Part shown: positions 15,117 to 23,488 of the stretch, piece by piece
Position numbering within the stretch: the stretch's first letter is position 1
Layout: the number at the start of each line of letters is the position of its first letter
Origin: Mycobacterium sp. NS-7484
GTDB taxonomy: Bacteria > Actinomycetota > Actinomycetes > Mycobacteriales > Mycobacteriaceae
Reading direction: 5' to 3'
DNA: 64,000 nucleotides
Assembly (NCBI RefSeq): GCF_001953975.1
Contig: NZ_MBEJ01000138.1
Location: 1 to 64,000 of the forward strand
Translations under genes and position numbers: made by a program
Notes under the pieces: generated by a model
Told to the model about the DNA's origin: nothing
The model's database searches: none
What the model saw: the letters and a program-made list of their open reading frames with translations, nothing else

Positions 15117-15956
15117 CTACAGGATCGGCCGACCGCCGGTGACCGCCACCCGGGCGCCGGAGATGTAACTGCCGTCGTCGGAAGCCAACAGCACGTAGGT
15201 AGGGGCCAATTCGGCCGGCTGCCCGGCGCGGCCGAGCGGGGTGTCGTCGCCGAACGACTGGACCTTCTTCGACGGCATGGTCGACGGAATGAGCGGGGTC
15301 CAGATCGGTCCCGGCGCAACGCTGTTCACCCGGATACCTTTGTCGCCCAGAAGCTGCGCGAGGCTCGCGGAGAAGTTCGCGATCGCCGCCTTGGTGGCGG
15401 CGTACGGGGCCAGCGTCGGTGAGGGCATGTCCGAATTGACCGACGAGCTACCGATGATCGACGAGCCGGGGGCCAGGTGCGGTAGTGCCGCCTTGACCAA
15501 GTGGAAGTAGGCACCCACGTTCACCTTGAACGTGTAATCCCATTCCTGATCGTCGATTTCCTCCAACGTCTCGTGCGTCATCTGATACGCCGCATTGTTG
15601 ACGAGAATGTCGATGCCGCCCAGTTCCTCCACCGCGCGGGCGATCACCGTACGACAGTGCTCGGGATCAGACAGATCACCGGGGATCAGTACGCACGTTC
15701 GTCCTTCTTCCTTCACCAGTTGCGCCACCGACTCGGCGTCCTCGTCCTCGTTGAGGTAGGAGATCGCCACGTCGGCCCCTTCCCGGGCGTAAGCAATGGC
15801 CACGGCCCGGCCGATCCCGCTGTCGCCCCCGGTGATGACGGCTCTCTTGCCGGCGAGCTTGCCGGAACCGCGGTAGCTGCTTTCACCACAATCGGGTACC
15901 GGGTTCATCCGGCTCTGTAGGCCGGGCACCGACTGTTGTTGATCGGGAAAGCCCAT
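15117..15956 (-). CDS. SDR-family oxidoreductase (general-stress, YghA/YdaD-like)
   Basis: The 279-residue classical short-chain dehydrogenase has the NAD(P) motif TGGDSGIG, the structural LVNNAA, and the catalytic Ser (SSSVNSD) with YAATK. The N-terminal extension (FPDQQQSVPGLQSRMNPVPD) is characteristic of the YghA/YdaD/YhdF group. That group is controlled by general-stress sigma factors in Bacillus. The start at 15956 has GGGAGC upstream. SigF-type site F directs transcription and is divergent from site G. Substrate unknown. Confidence 0.92.
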   Translation of the reverse strand: MGFPDQQQSVPGLQSRMNPVPDCGESSYRGSGKLAGKRAVITGGDSGIGRAVAIAYAREGADVAISYLNEDEDAESVAQLVKEEGRTCVLIPGDLSDPEHCRTVIARAVEELGGIDILVNNAAYQMTHETLEEIDDQEWDYTFKVNVGAYFHLVKAALPHLAPGSSIIGSSSVNSDMPSPTLAPYAATKAAIANFSASLAQLLGDKGIRVNSVAPGPIWTPLIPSTMPSKKVQSFGDDTPLGRAGQPAELAPTYVLLASDDGSYISGARVAVTGGRPIL

Positions 15957-15999
15957 GCGCTGCTCCCTCCATTGGTTTCGCGTGGTTTCGCGCGCGGAG

Positions 16000-16023
16000 T
16001 ACCCCGGCACGGGCAGCCGAAAC
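16000..16023 (-). promoter_or_regulatory. SigF-type promoter, site F
   Basis: On the minus strand GTTT (16023-16020), a 15-bp spacer and GGGTA (16004-16000) match the consensus. The predicted leader to the SDR start is about 37 nt and contains its ribosome site. Confidence 0.78.
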
Positions 16024-16041
16024 GTGCCGTCGACCTGCGCT

Positions 16042-16065
16042 GTTTACCACCGCGCCAGCCGGGTA
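16042..16065 (+). promoter_or_regulatory. SigF-type promoter, site G
   Basis: GTTT (16042-16045), a 15-bp spacer and GGGTA (16061-16065) match the consensus. The two divergent -35 boxes of sites F and G are 18 bp apart. The leader to the hydrolase ATG is about 20 nt and holds AAGGAG. Confidence 0.78.
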
Positions 16066-16092
16066 TACCGCTTGCGAAATGAAGGAGCCGGG

Positions 16093-17199
16093 ATGAACGC
16101 GGTGGCAACCGATCTGGCGGGCCGGAGAGTGCGGTTCGCGCACCACGTGCTCGACCTCGACGACGGGCATCGAGTAGGGGTTTCGATCGGTGGGCACGGT
16201 GTGCCGATGGTGTTCCTGCACGGCCTCGGACTGAACCGGCGTCACTATCTGCGCGTGCTCGACCGGATCGCCGCACTCGGGTTTCTCGTGGTGGCCGTCG
16301 ACGTCGCCGGTCATGGTGACACCGGCGACCTTCCTTGCGACGCAGCCGAATTGGATGACCGGGCTGATCTGGTGATGCGTACGCTCGATGCGCTCGGCAT
16401 CCGGCGAGCGGTCTTCGCCGGCCATTCGATGGGCGGCCGGATGGCAATTCAACTGGCCGCGACCGCGCCCGATCGTGTGCTGGCGGCGCTGTTGTTCGAT
16501 GCGGCAGCAGGGGCATCGTTCGACGCTGCCCTTGAGACCGTGATGCGCTCTCCGCTGCAGATGGCCCGCACGATCTTCGGCGCGGTCTGCGACATGTATC
16601 GCGACCCGCTCCGCATGAAGATGGCCGCGGCCAACCGGTATCTGCGGATGCTGACGGCGGCGTCGATGGGCAGGTTCCTGCCGCCCAGCGGGTTCGTCGG
16701 TGCGGCGCAGGCCCTCATGCGCTCGGGCGAGTGCGCCGCGCTGCTTCGGGCGCTGCGGGAACGGGAGATCCCGACCATGGTATTGCACGGCGGAAGTGAC
16801 GGCATCGTGCCGTTCGACTGTGCCCTCGAACTGGCCGACGAGGCCGACGCGACGTTGTACCGGATACCCGACGCGTACCACTCCTGGCTCATCAACGATC
16901 CATGGCGCGGAGCCGACGCGGTACGTCAACTTCTCGAGCGCGAACTCGGTGACGTCTTGCGCGATACGGCAGTGTCGATCGGCATCGAGGACTGGCGCGA
17001 CGCGCAGGCGTGGGAAGAGACGTTGATCGAACCGGGTGCCTGGCTGCGTCGGCTCAGTGCCGGCGCCAAGACGGTCGGCGCCGACAAACCGCGGCGCGTC
17101 GAGATGGAACTCTTCCGACGGGCCAGGCAGTCAAAGACGGTGACGCACATCGCCTCGGCTCGCCCGGCGGCACGAACGCGGGTTCCGCGTACCGCGTGA
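16093..17199 (+). CDS. Alpha/beta hydrolase with C-terminal extension
   Basis: The 368-residue protein has an alpha/beta-hydrolase domain over the first 275 residues: oxyanion region VFLHGLGLNRRHY, nucleophile elbow GHSMGG, acid in LHGGSDGIVP, and the His in AYHSW. A basic 90-residue C-terminal tail (FRRARQSKTVTHIASARPAA and neighbours) is outside the usual family and probably disordered. Reaction unknown; ester or lactone hydrolysis is typical. It has a good ribosome site (GAAGGAG) and is driven from site G. Confidence 0.88.
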   Translation: MNAVATDLAGRRVRFAHHVLDLDDGHRVGVSIGGHGVPMVFLHGLGLNRRHYLRVLDRIAALGFLVVAVDVAGHGDTGDLPCDAAELDDRADLVMRTLDALGIRRAVFAGHSMGGRMAIQLAATAPDRVLAALLFDAAAGASFDAALETVMRSPLQMARTIFGAVCDMYRDPLRMKMAAANRYLRMLTAASMGRFLPPSGFVGAAQALMRSGECAALLRALREREIPTMVLHGGSDGIVPFDCALELADEADATLYRIPDAYHSWLINDPWRGADAVRQLLERELGDVLRDTAVSIGIEDWRDAQAWEETLIEPGAWLRRLSAGAKTVGADKPRRVEMELFRRARQSKTVTHIASARPAARTRVPRTA

Positions 17200-17219
17200 G
17201 GTTCGTATGCCGATACCGG

Positions 17220-17447
17220 TCAGGCGGCCGGCGAACCCTGCAGCTTGCTGAGTAACTCGTGGCAGTACTTCGCGCGCTGAGAATCTTCGGACATCACCTG
17301 TTCGAAGAAGGATGCGACGTCGTCGAGGCCGGCATTGCGAGCATCGCGGACGTACTGGCCGTAGTCGTGACCGGCCTTCAGTGAGTGGTATTGCACCGAG
17401 ATCAAATCGAACATCACGTCGCTGAACCCGGTTTCTCCGGTGGCCAT
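17220..17447 (-). CDS. Small conserved actinobacterial protein, SigF-linked
   Basis: The 75-residue acidic protein (MATGETGFSDVMFDLISVQY, HSLKAGHDYGQYVRDARNAG, LDDVASFFEQVMSEDSQRAK) looks like a pair of amphipathic helices with His/Glu/Asp spacing reminiscent of half a ferritin-like bundle. I recognise it as a recurrent actinobacterial hypothetical but with no known function. The ATG at 17447 has GGAG upstream; site H sits 42 bp before it. Confidence 0.7.
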   Translation of the reverse strand: MATGETGFSDVMFDLISVQYHSLKAGHDYGQYVRDARNAGLDDVASFFEQVMSEDSQRAKYCHELLSKLQGSPAA

Positions 17448-17488
17448 GGCAACTCCAATCGTGAACGCTCTGTCGGATGTCGCGGTAC

Positions 17489-17512
17489 TACCCAGTGGGG
17501 GCGTCGTCAAAC
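17489..17512 (-). promoter_or_regulatory. SigF-type promoter, site H
   Basis: On the minus strand GTTT (17512-17509), a 15-bp spacer and GGGTA (17493-17489) match the consensus. It lies between maf and the 75-residue gene, so the latter has its own promoter. Confidence 0.75.
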
Positions 17513-17525
17513 AGACTGCGCAGCC

Positions 17526-18164
17526 TCAGGGCCGCGCCGAGCCTTCCCACAGCTGTGCGACCGACAGCCCGGCCTCGGACAACATCCGGCGCAGTAGCGG
17601 CAGGCTCAGCCCGATCACATTGGACGGGTCACCGTCGATGCCGTCGATGAACCAGCCACCGAGTCCGTCGAGCGTGAAACCGCCGGCGACCCCGAGGGGT
17701 TCGCCACTTTGGAGGTAGGCCTCCAGATCCGCCTCGGACGGCGAGCCGAAATGCACCGCGGTGATCCCGGTATCGGCAAGGCGATGGGTGACGGCTCCGT
17801 CATGGACGACGAGCACCGCATGGCCCGAGTAGAGATGAGCAGTCCGTCCCGACATCGCCTGCCATTGCCGCCGCGCGGTATCGACGTCGCCGGGTTTTCC
17901 GCACAGCCGCCCGTCGAGAAACAGCATCGAGTCACAGCCGATGACGACGCAGTCTGCAGCGACCGCTGCGGGCAGGTGAGCGAGCACCTCGTCCGCCTTG
18001 GCCGCGGCAAGTCCGCTGACCACGTGCTCGGGCGGGGCGTCGGCCAACGACGCGATGACGGCGTCCTCGTCGACACCCGAAACCACCACCAACGGATCGA
18101 GGCCGGCCTGGCGCAGAACGCCAAGCCGGCCTGTCGATGCCGAACCCAGGACGACCCGGGTCAT
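17526..18164 (-). CDS. maf: Maf-family nucleotide pyrophosphatase
   Basis: The 212-residue Maf/Ham1-fold protein starts MTRVVLGSASTGRLGVLRQAG (S-x-S-x-x-R signature), with CDSMLFLDGRLCGKP and the distal EPLGVAGGFTLDGLGGWFID. The family hydrolyses dTTP/UTP or modified nucleotides to monophosphates and has been linked to septum control. It starts 11 bp after the accE5 stop, so it is probably co-transcribed with accD5-accE5, the same order as in M. tuberculosis. Confidence 0.94.
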   Translation of the reverse strand: MTRVVLGSASTGRLGVLRQAGLDPLVVVSGVDEDAVIASLADAPPEHVVSGLAAAKADEVLAHLPAAVAADCVVIGCDSMLFLDGRLCGKPGDVDTARRQWQAMSGRTAHLYSGHAVLVVHDGAVTHRLADTGITAVHFGSPSEADLEAYLQSGEPLGVAGGFTLDGLGGWFIDGIDGDPSNVIGLSLPLLRRMLSEAGLSVAQLWEGSARP

Positions 18165-18175
18165 TCAGATCCTCA

Positions 18176-18448
18176 CTAGCGCCGCATGTGGGTGCGCTCC
18201 AGGAGCGTGACCCGCTGCCAGCTGAAGATCGAGTACCGCAGCTTGTCGACCGGGTGGCCCCACATGTTGCGATCGCGCAGCGCCGGCTCGGCAGCGCCGC
18301 CGCCGGCCGTGCTCAGGACGGCCATCAGCGCGGCCATCTCCTCGTCGGTGGGCTGACCGCTCAGCACCTTGATGTGTGCCTCGTGGTCGGCCTTCTGCTC
18401 GGTCTGTGCCTCGTCGGTGACGACGTCGGCCTGCACCTCGGCGCTCAC
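18176..18448 (-). CDS. accE5: Acyl-CoA carboxylase epsilon subunit AccE5
   Basis: The 90-residue protein has an acidic, low-complexity N-terminus and the conserved IKVLSGQPTDEEMAALMAVL, then WGHPVDKLRYSIFSWQRVTL. The epsilon subunit bridges alpha and beta subunits of actinobacterial acyl-CoA carboxylases and raises activity. Its start overlaps the accD5 stop by 4 bp, favouring coupled, stoichiometric translation. Confidence 0.92.
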   Translation of the reverse strand: MSAEVQADVVTDEAQTEQKADHEAHIKVLSGQPTDEEMAALMAVLSTAGGGAAEPALRDRNMWGHPVDKLRYSIFSWQRVTLLERTHMRR

Positions 18449-20073
18449 AGTGGAATGTTCCCGTGCTTCTTCGGCGGCATCTGGATGATCTTGCGCTCCA
18501 GCAGCCGCAGCGCGTTGGCCACATAACCGCGGGTGTGCGAGGGCGGGATGACCGCGTCGACGTAGCCGCGCTCGGCCGCGATGTACGGGTTGACCAGGGT
18601 GTCCTCGTAGGTCTGCTGCAGCTCCAGGCGCAGCGCGTCGACATCCTGGCCCTCGGCGGCGGCCTTCTTGAGCTCGGAGCGGTACACGAAGCCCACCGCG
18701 CCCGAGGCGCCCATCACGGCGATCTGCGCCGTCGGCCAGGCGACCACCACATCGGCGCCCATGTCCTTGGAACCCATCACGCAGTACGCGCCGCCGTAGG
18801 ACTTACGGGTGATGACGGTGACCTTGGCGACCGTGGCCTCACCGTAGGCGTAGAGCAGCTTGGCGCCGCGGCGGATGATGCCGTTGTACTCCTGGTCGGT
18901 GCCGGGCAGGAAGCCGGGGACGTCGACCAGCAGCACGATCGGGATGTTGAAGCAGTCGCAGGTCCGGATGAACCGGGCGGCCTTCTCCGAGGCGTTGATG
19001 TCCAGGCAGCCGGCGAACTGGGTCGGCTGGTTGGCCACGATGCCCACCGGGCGGCCGTCGACCCGGCCGAAGCCGACCACGATGTTGCCCGCGTAACCGG
19101 CCTGCACCTCGAGGAACTCATCGTCGTCGAGGATGCGGGTGATGACCTCATGCATGTCGTACGGCTGATTCGGCGAGTCCGGGATCAGCGTGTCGAGCTC
19201 GATGTCCTCGTCGGTGAGGGTGTCTTCGATCGCCCCTTCGACCGGAGCCACCGGGTAATGCGGCGGCTCGGCGTAGTTGTTCGGGGGCAGGTAGCTCAAC
19301 AGGTCGCGGACGTATTCGAAGGCGTCCTGCTCGCCGGAGGCGACGTAGTGCGCGGTGCCGGACTTGGCCATGTGGGTGTGGGCGCCGCCCAACTCCTCCA
19401 TGGTGACGTCCTCGCCGGTGACGGTCTTGATGACGTCCGGGCCGGTGATGAACATCTGGCTGGTCTGGTCGACCATGATGACGAAGTCGGTCAGGGCGGG
19501 GGAGTACACGTGGCCACCGGCCGCCGCACCCATGATCAGCGAGATCTGCGGGATGACACCCGAGGCCTTGATGTTGTTGTGGAAGATCCGGCTGTACAGG
19601 CCGAGGGAGACCACACCCTCCTGGATGCGGGCGCCGGCGCCGTCGTTGATGCCGATGAGCGGGCGGCCGGTCTTGATGGCCAGCTCCTGGACCTTGACGA
19701 TCTTCTCGCCGTAGACCTCACCGAGGCTGCCGCCGAAAACGGTGGCGTCCTGGCTGAAGATGCAGACGTCGCGGCCGTCGATGGTGCCGTAGCCGGTGAT
19801 CACGCCGTCGCCCAGCGGCCGGTTGTTCTCCAGGCCGAAGTTGGTGCTGCGGTGTTTGGCCAGCGCGTCGAGCTCGACGAAAGACCCCTCGTCGAGCAGC
19901 GCGAGGATGCGCTCGCGGGCGGTCAGCTTGCCTTTGGCGTGCACCTTTTCTACGGCGGCTTCGCCGACGGGGTGCAGCGTCTCCTCGGCCCGTCTCTTGA
20001 GGTCAGCCAGCTTGCCTGCAGTGGTGTGGATGTCCACCTGGTGCTCGGCGGACGGCTCGGTAACGCTCGTCAT
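18445..20073 (-). CDS. accD5: Propionyl/acyl-CoA carboxylase beta subunit AccD5
   Basis: The 542-residue carboxyltransferase has two crotonase-fold halves. Recognisable segments are KGKLTARERILALLDEGSFV, SQDATVFGGSLGEVYGEKIV, INDGAGARIQEGV, and in the second half GCLDINASEKAARFIRTCDC, PTAQIAVMGASGAVGFVYRS and the PPKKHGNIPL end. With AccA3 and AccE5 it forms methylmalonyl-CoA from propionyl-CoA for methyl-branched lipids and mycolate precursors. It is the first gene of accD5-accE5-maf. Confidence 0.97.
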   Translation of the reverse strand: MTSVTEPSAEHQVDIHTTAGKLADLKRRAEETLHPVGEAAVEKVHAKGKLTARERILALLDEGSFVELDALAKHRSTNFGLENNRPLGDGVITGYGTIDGRDVCIFSQDATVFGGSLGEVYGEKIVKVQELAIKTGRPLIGINDGAGARIQEGVVSLGLYSRIFHNNIKASGVIPQISLIMGAAAGGHVYSPALTDFVIMVDQTSQMFITGPDVIKTVTGEDVTMEELGGAHTHMAKSGTAHYVASGEQDAFEYVRDLLSYLPPNNYAEPPHYPVAPVEGAIEDTLTDEDIELDTLIPDSPNQPYDMHEVITRILDDDEFLEVQAGYAGNIVVGFGRVDGRPVGIVANQPTQFAGCLDINASEKAARFIRTCDCFNIPIVLLVDVPGFLPGTDQEYNGIIRRGAKLLYAYGEATVAKVTVITRKSYGGAYCVMGSKDMGADVVVAWPTAQIAVMGASGAVGFVYRSELKKAAAEGQDVDALRLELQQTYEDTLVNPYIAAERGYVDAVIPPSHTRGYVANALRLLERKIIQMPPKKHGNIPL

Positions 20074-20096
20074 GGGTCACGATGTTATCGGTAACC

Positions 20097-20112
20097 CTAA
20101 GACTGGTCTAAG
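20097..20112. promoter_or_regulatory. Near-palindrome upstream of accD5
   Basis: CTAAGACTGGTCTAAG pairs at 6 of 8 positions and lies 23 bp before the accD5 start. It resembles the accA3 upstream motif at 10942. Confidence 0.38.
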
Positions 20113-20265
20113 AGTGGTGGACGTGGCGCGCGTCACTATGTTGGGACGAGTGTGCTGTGGACTGACTCGCGCCGCTCCCCGGCCTGCCGCTGGCGTCGAA
20201 ATTGCACTCAGGGACGAAATCGCGCCGACTTCTGTCCCTGTGCTCAATCTCGGCGAAGACTCGTA

Positions 20266-20278
20266 CAACCCTGGGTTG
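20266..20278. promoter_or_regulatory. Perfect 13-bp palindrome upstream of the steroid-type operon
   Basis: CAACCCTGGGTTG is fully symmetric about its central T and ends 19 bp before the ligase ATG. It does not match the KstR consensus AAC-n-GTT spacing exactly. Operator function is inferred from symmetry and position. Confidence 0.45.
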
Positions 20279-20297
20279 ATCCGGAGCGTGATGAGAC

Positions 20298-21947
20298 ATG
20301 CGTGACTCGATCGCTGAGATGCTGCTCGACCGGGTCGGTGATCAACACGTCGGCCTGCGTACCCGCGACCGCGATTGGACCTGGGATGAGGTGGTCGCCG
20401 AGTCTGCCGCGCGCGGGGCGCTGGCCCAGGCGATGCGGGTGGACGGCCCGCTGCACATCGGTGTGCTCCTCGACAACGTGCCGGACTTCGTGTTCTGGCT
20501 GGGCGGCGCGGCCCTGGTCGGCGCGACCATCGTGGGGATCAACCCAACCCGTGGGGCCGCCGAGCTGACGGCCGAAATACGGCTCGCCGATTGCCAGTTG
20601 ATCGTCACCGACGCCGTGGGTGCCGAGCGGCTACGCGGTCTCGATCTCGGATTGGCCGCCGATCGGTTCCTGGTGGTCGACGAGCCGGGCTATGCAGCAC
20701 GTCTCGACGCGCATCGCACGGCACCGGCGCTGGCGGACGGCGTCGGGGAGGGCTCCCTGATGTTGTTGCTGTTCACCTCGGGTACGACGGGTGCTTCCAA
20801 GGCCGTCATCTGCAGCCAGGGCCGGCTGGCCCGGATCGCCTACACCGCCGCCGAGAAATTCGGCCACGTCCGCGACGACGTGGAGTACTGCTGTATGCCG
20901 TTGTTCCACGGCAACGCGATCATGGCGTTATGGGCGCCGGCGCTGTCGGTCGGTGCCACGGTGTGCCTGACGCCGTCATTCTCGGCGTCCGGATTCCTGC
21001 CGGACGTGCGTTATTTCGGTGCCACCTTCTTCACCTATGTGGGCAAGGCGCTGGGCTACCTGATGGCCACGCCGGAACGGCCCGACGATGCCGACAATCC
21101 GTTGGTCCGCGGCTTCGGCACCGAGGCGTCGCCCGATGACCAGGCCGAGTTCCGCCGCCGGTTCGACGCAGAGCTGTTCGAGGGATACGGGTCCAGCGAA
21201 GGCGGTGGGGCAGTGGTTCTGGCTCCCGACATGCCGCCGGGGGCGTTGGGGCGGCCGGCGCACGCGGGTGTGGCCATCGTCGATCCCGAAACGCTCACCG
21301 ACTGTGCCCCAGCATCTTTCGACGAGCACGGCCGGGTGCTCAACCCCGACGAAGCCGTAGGTGAGATCGTCGACAAGTTCGGCACGCGCACGTTCGAGGG
21401 TTATTACAAGAACGACGAGGCCAACGCCGAACGCATCCGCAACGGCTGGTATTGGACGGGTGATCTCGGCTATCTCGACGAGCAGGGGTTCATCTACTTC
21501 GCCGGGCGGCGCGGGGATTGGATCCGGGTGGACGGCGAGAACACCTCGGCCCTGAACATCGAACGGGTCCTGCGTCGTCATCCCGAGGTGGTGGCGGCCG
21601 GTGTCTATGCCGTGCCCGATCCACGTTCGGGTGATCAGGTGATGGCCGCGATCGAGGTGGCCGACCCCGCCGGATTCGACGCCGGGGCGTTTGTGTCCTA
21701 TCTGGCCGGCCAACCCGACCTGGGCGCCAAGGCGTTTCCGCGGTTTCTCCGGGTGTCGAAGAACCTACCGGTGACGGGATCGAACAAGGTGCTCAAGCGT
21801 GAACTGCAACAGCAGCACTGGCATACCGACGACGACGTGTATCGGTGGGTGGGACGCGGTGCGCCCGAATACCGACGCATGGGCGACGATGACAAGCGGT
21901 CGCTGGACGCCGAGTTCACCCGATACGGAAGGCAACGCTACCTATGA
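20298..21947 (+). CDS. Acyl-CoA synthetase of the FadD1/FadD17 type
   Basis: The 549-residue adenylate-forming enzyme has the P-loop LLLFTSGTTGASKAV (about residue 155), motif GYGSSEGGGAVV, the hinge WYWTGDLGYLDEQGFIYFAG and the terminal catalytic Lys in GSNKVLKRELQ. It activates a carboxylate to an acyl-CoA. The N-terminal RTRDRDWTWDEVV and short GVLLDNVPDFVFWL are like mycobacterial FadD1/FadD17; FadD17 activates steroid side-chain acids. Its stop overlaps the next start by 4 bp, so it is the first gene of a coupled three-gene operon. Confidence 0.88.
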   Translation: MRDSIAEMLLDRVGDQHVGLRTRDRDWTWDEVVAESAARGALAQAMRVDGPLHIGVLLDNVPDFVFWLGGAALVGATIVGINPTRGAAELTAEIRLADCQLIVTDAVGAERLRGLDLGLAADRFLVVDEPGYAARLDAHRTAPALADGVGEGSLMLLLFTSGTTGASKAVICSQGRLARIAYTAAEKFGHVRDDVEYCCMPLFHGNAIMALWAPALSVGATVCLTPSFSASGFLPDVRYFGATFFTYVGKALGYLMATPERPDDADNPLVRGFGTEASPDDQAEFRRRFDAELFEGYGSSEGGGAVVLAPDMPPGALGRPAHAGVAIVDPETLTDCAPASFDEHGRVLNPDEAVGEIVDKFGTRTFEGYYKNDEANAERIRNGWYWTGDLGYLDEQGFIYFAGRRGDWIRVDGENTSALNIERVLRRHPEVVAAGVYAVPDPRSGDQVMAAIEVADPAGFDAGAFVSYLAGQPDLGAKAFPRFLRVSKNLPVTGSNKVLKRELQQQHWHTDDDVYRWVGRGAPEYRRMGDDDKRSLDAEFTRYGRQRYL

Positions 21948-23488
21948 CGTGGGATGACGACTGTGACGTTCTGATCGCCGGGTCCGGGGGAGGTGGTGTC
22001 ACCGGCGCGTACACCGCGGCGCGCGAAGGGTTGTCGGTGATCCTGGTGGAAGCCAGCGACAAATTCGGCGGCACCACAGCGTATTCCGGTGGCGGCGGGG
22101 TGTGGTTCCCGTGCAACCCGGTGCTGAAGCGCGCCGGCACCGACGACACCATCGAGGATGCGCTGGAGTACTACCACGCTGTCGTCGGCGATCGGACCCC
22201 GCGGGAGCTGCAGGAGACCTACGTCCGCGGCGGCGCCGGGCTGATCGAGTACCTGGAAGCCGACGACAATCTGAAGTTCGCGCCGATGCCGTGGCCGGAC
22301 TACTTCGGCAAGGCGCCCAAGGCCAGGACCGACGGTCAACGTCACATCGCGGCCCGCCCGCTCAAAGTGGAGAAGGTCCCGCACCTGCGGGAGCTGGTGC
22401 GCGGCCCGCTGGATGCCGACCGGCTCGGCGCCGAGCAGCCCGACGACTACTTCATCGGCGGTCGGGCCTTGATCGCGCGGTTCCTGAAAGCCATTGAGCA
22501 ATACCGGGATACCTCCCTTCGGCTGGATACCGCATTGGTGGAGCTGGTCGTCGAGGGCGGGGCCGTCACCGGTGCGATCGTCGAATCCGACGGTGAGCGG
22601 CGGGCGATCCGGGCCCGGCGCGGGGTGCTGCTCGCGGCGGGCGGATTCGAAGGCAATGACGAGCTACGGCGGAAGTACGGAGTACCCGGCGTCGCCCGCG
22701 ACACCATGGGCCCGCCGGCCAACCTCGGGCACGCGCATCAGGCCGCGATCGCCATCGGCGCCGACGTCGATCTGATGGACCAGGCCTGGTGGTCACCTGG
22801 TTTGACACATCCAGACGGTCGCTCGGCCTTCGCGCTGTGGTTCACCGGCGGCATCTTCGTCGACCAGTTCGGGCAGCGCTTCGTCAACGAGTCGGCCGCC
22901 TACGACCGGATCGGCCGGGCCATCGTGGCGCGGCTGGCCGACGGGTCCATGACGTTGCCGTACTGGATGATCTACGACGACCGCGAGGGAAGCATCCCTC
23001 CGGTGAAGGCCACCAACGTCTCGATGGTCGATACCCAGCAATACGTCGACGCCGGGTTGTGGCACACCGCCGACACTTTGGAAGAGCTGGGGGCCATGAT
23101 CAATGTGCCCGCCGAAAACCTGACCGCCACGGTGGAGCGCTTCAACGCCTTCGTCGCCGCCGGCCACGACGACGACTTCGACCGCGGCGACGAGGCCTAC
23201 GACCGGGCGTTCTCGGGCGGCGCGTCCCCGCTCGTCGCGATCGAGAAGGGACCTTTCCATGCCGCCGCGTTCGGCATCTCCGACCTCGGCACCAAGGGTG
23301 GGTTATGCACCGACACCGCCGCCCGGGTGCTCACCGCGGACGGGCAGGTGATCGCGGGACTCTACGCCGCAGGCAACACCATGGCCGCCCCGAGCGGCAC
23401 CACCTATCCCGGCGGTGGAAATCCGATCGGAACAAGCATGCTGTTCAGCCACCTGGCGGTCAAAGACATGCTAGGCAGGAACCCATGA
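21944..23488 (+). CDS. KstD-like FAD-dependent dehydrogenase (3-ketosteroid delta1-dehydrogenase family)
   Basis: The 514-residue flavoprotein has the N-terminal dinucleotide motif DVLIAGSGGGGVTGAYTAAR followed by GGTTAYSGGGGVW, and the C-terminal NTMAAPSGTTYPGGGNPIGT. These are characteristic of the KstD/fumarate reductase superfamily. KstD removes hydrogens from C1-C2 of the 3-ketosteroid A ring. The catalytic Tyr residues cannot be placed with certainty by eye, so the substrate could be another cyclic ketone. It is translationally coupled to both neighbours. Confidence 0.86.
   Translation: MTWDDDCDVLIAGSGGGGVTGAYTAAREGLSVILVEASDKFGGTTAYSGGGGVWFPCNPVLKRAGTDDTIEDALEYYHAVVGDRTPRELQETYVRGGAGLIEYLEADDNLKFAPMPWPDYFGKAPKARTDGQRHIAARPLKVEKVPHLRELVRGPLDADRLGAEQPDDYFIGGRALIARFLKAIEQYRDTSLRLDTALVELVVEGGAVTGAIVESDGERRAIRARRGVLLAAGGFEGNDELRRKYGVPGVARDTMGPPANLGHAHQAAIAIGADVDLMDQAWWSPGLTHPDGRSAFALWFTGGIFVDQFGQRFVNESAAYDRIGRAIVARLADGSMTLPYWMIYDDREGSIPPVKATNVSMVDTQQYVDAGLWHTADTLEELGAMINVPAENLTATVERFNAFVAAGHDDDFDRGDEAYDRAFSGGASPLVAIEKGPFHAAAFGISDLGTKGGLCTDTAARVLTADGQVIAGLYAAGNTMAAPSGTTYPGGGNPIGTSMLFSHLAVKDMLGRNP

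Noticed and set aside
18463..20094. 543-codon open frame on the plus strand
   Set aside because: It is opposite accD5, whose protein is unambiguous. The product is a low-complexity G/V/D/R mix typical of antisense frames in high-GC DNA.
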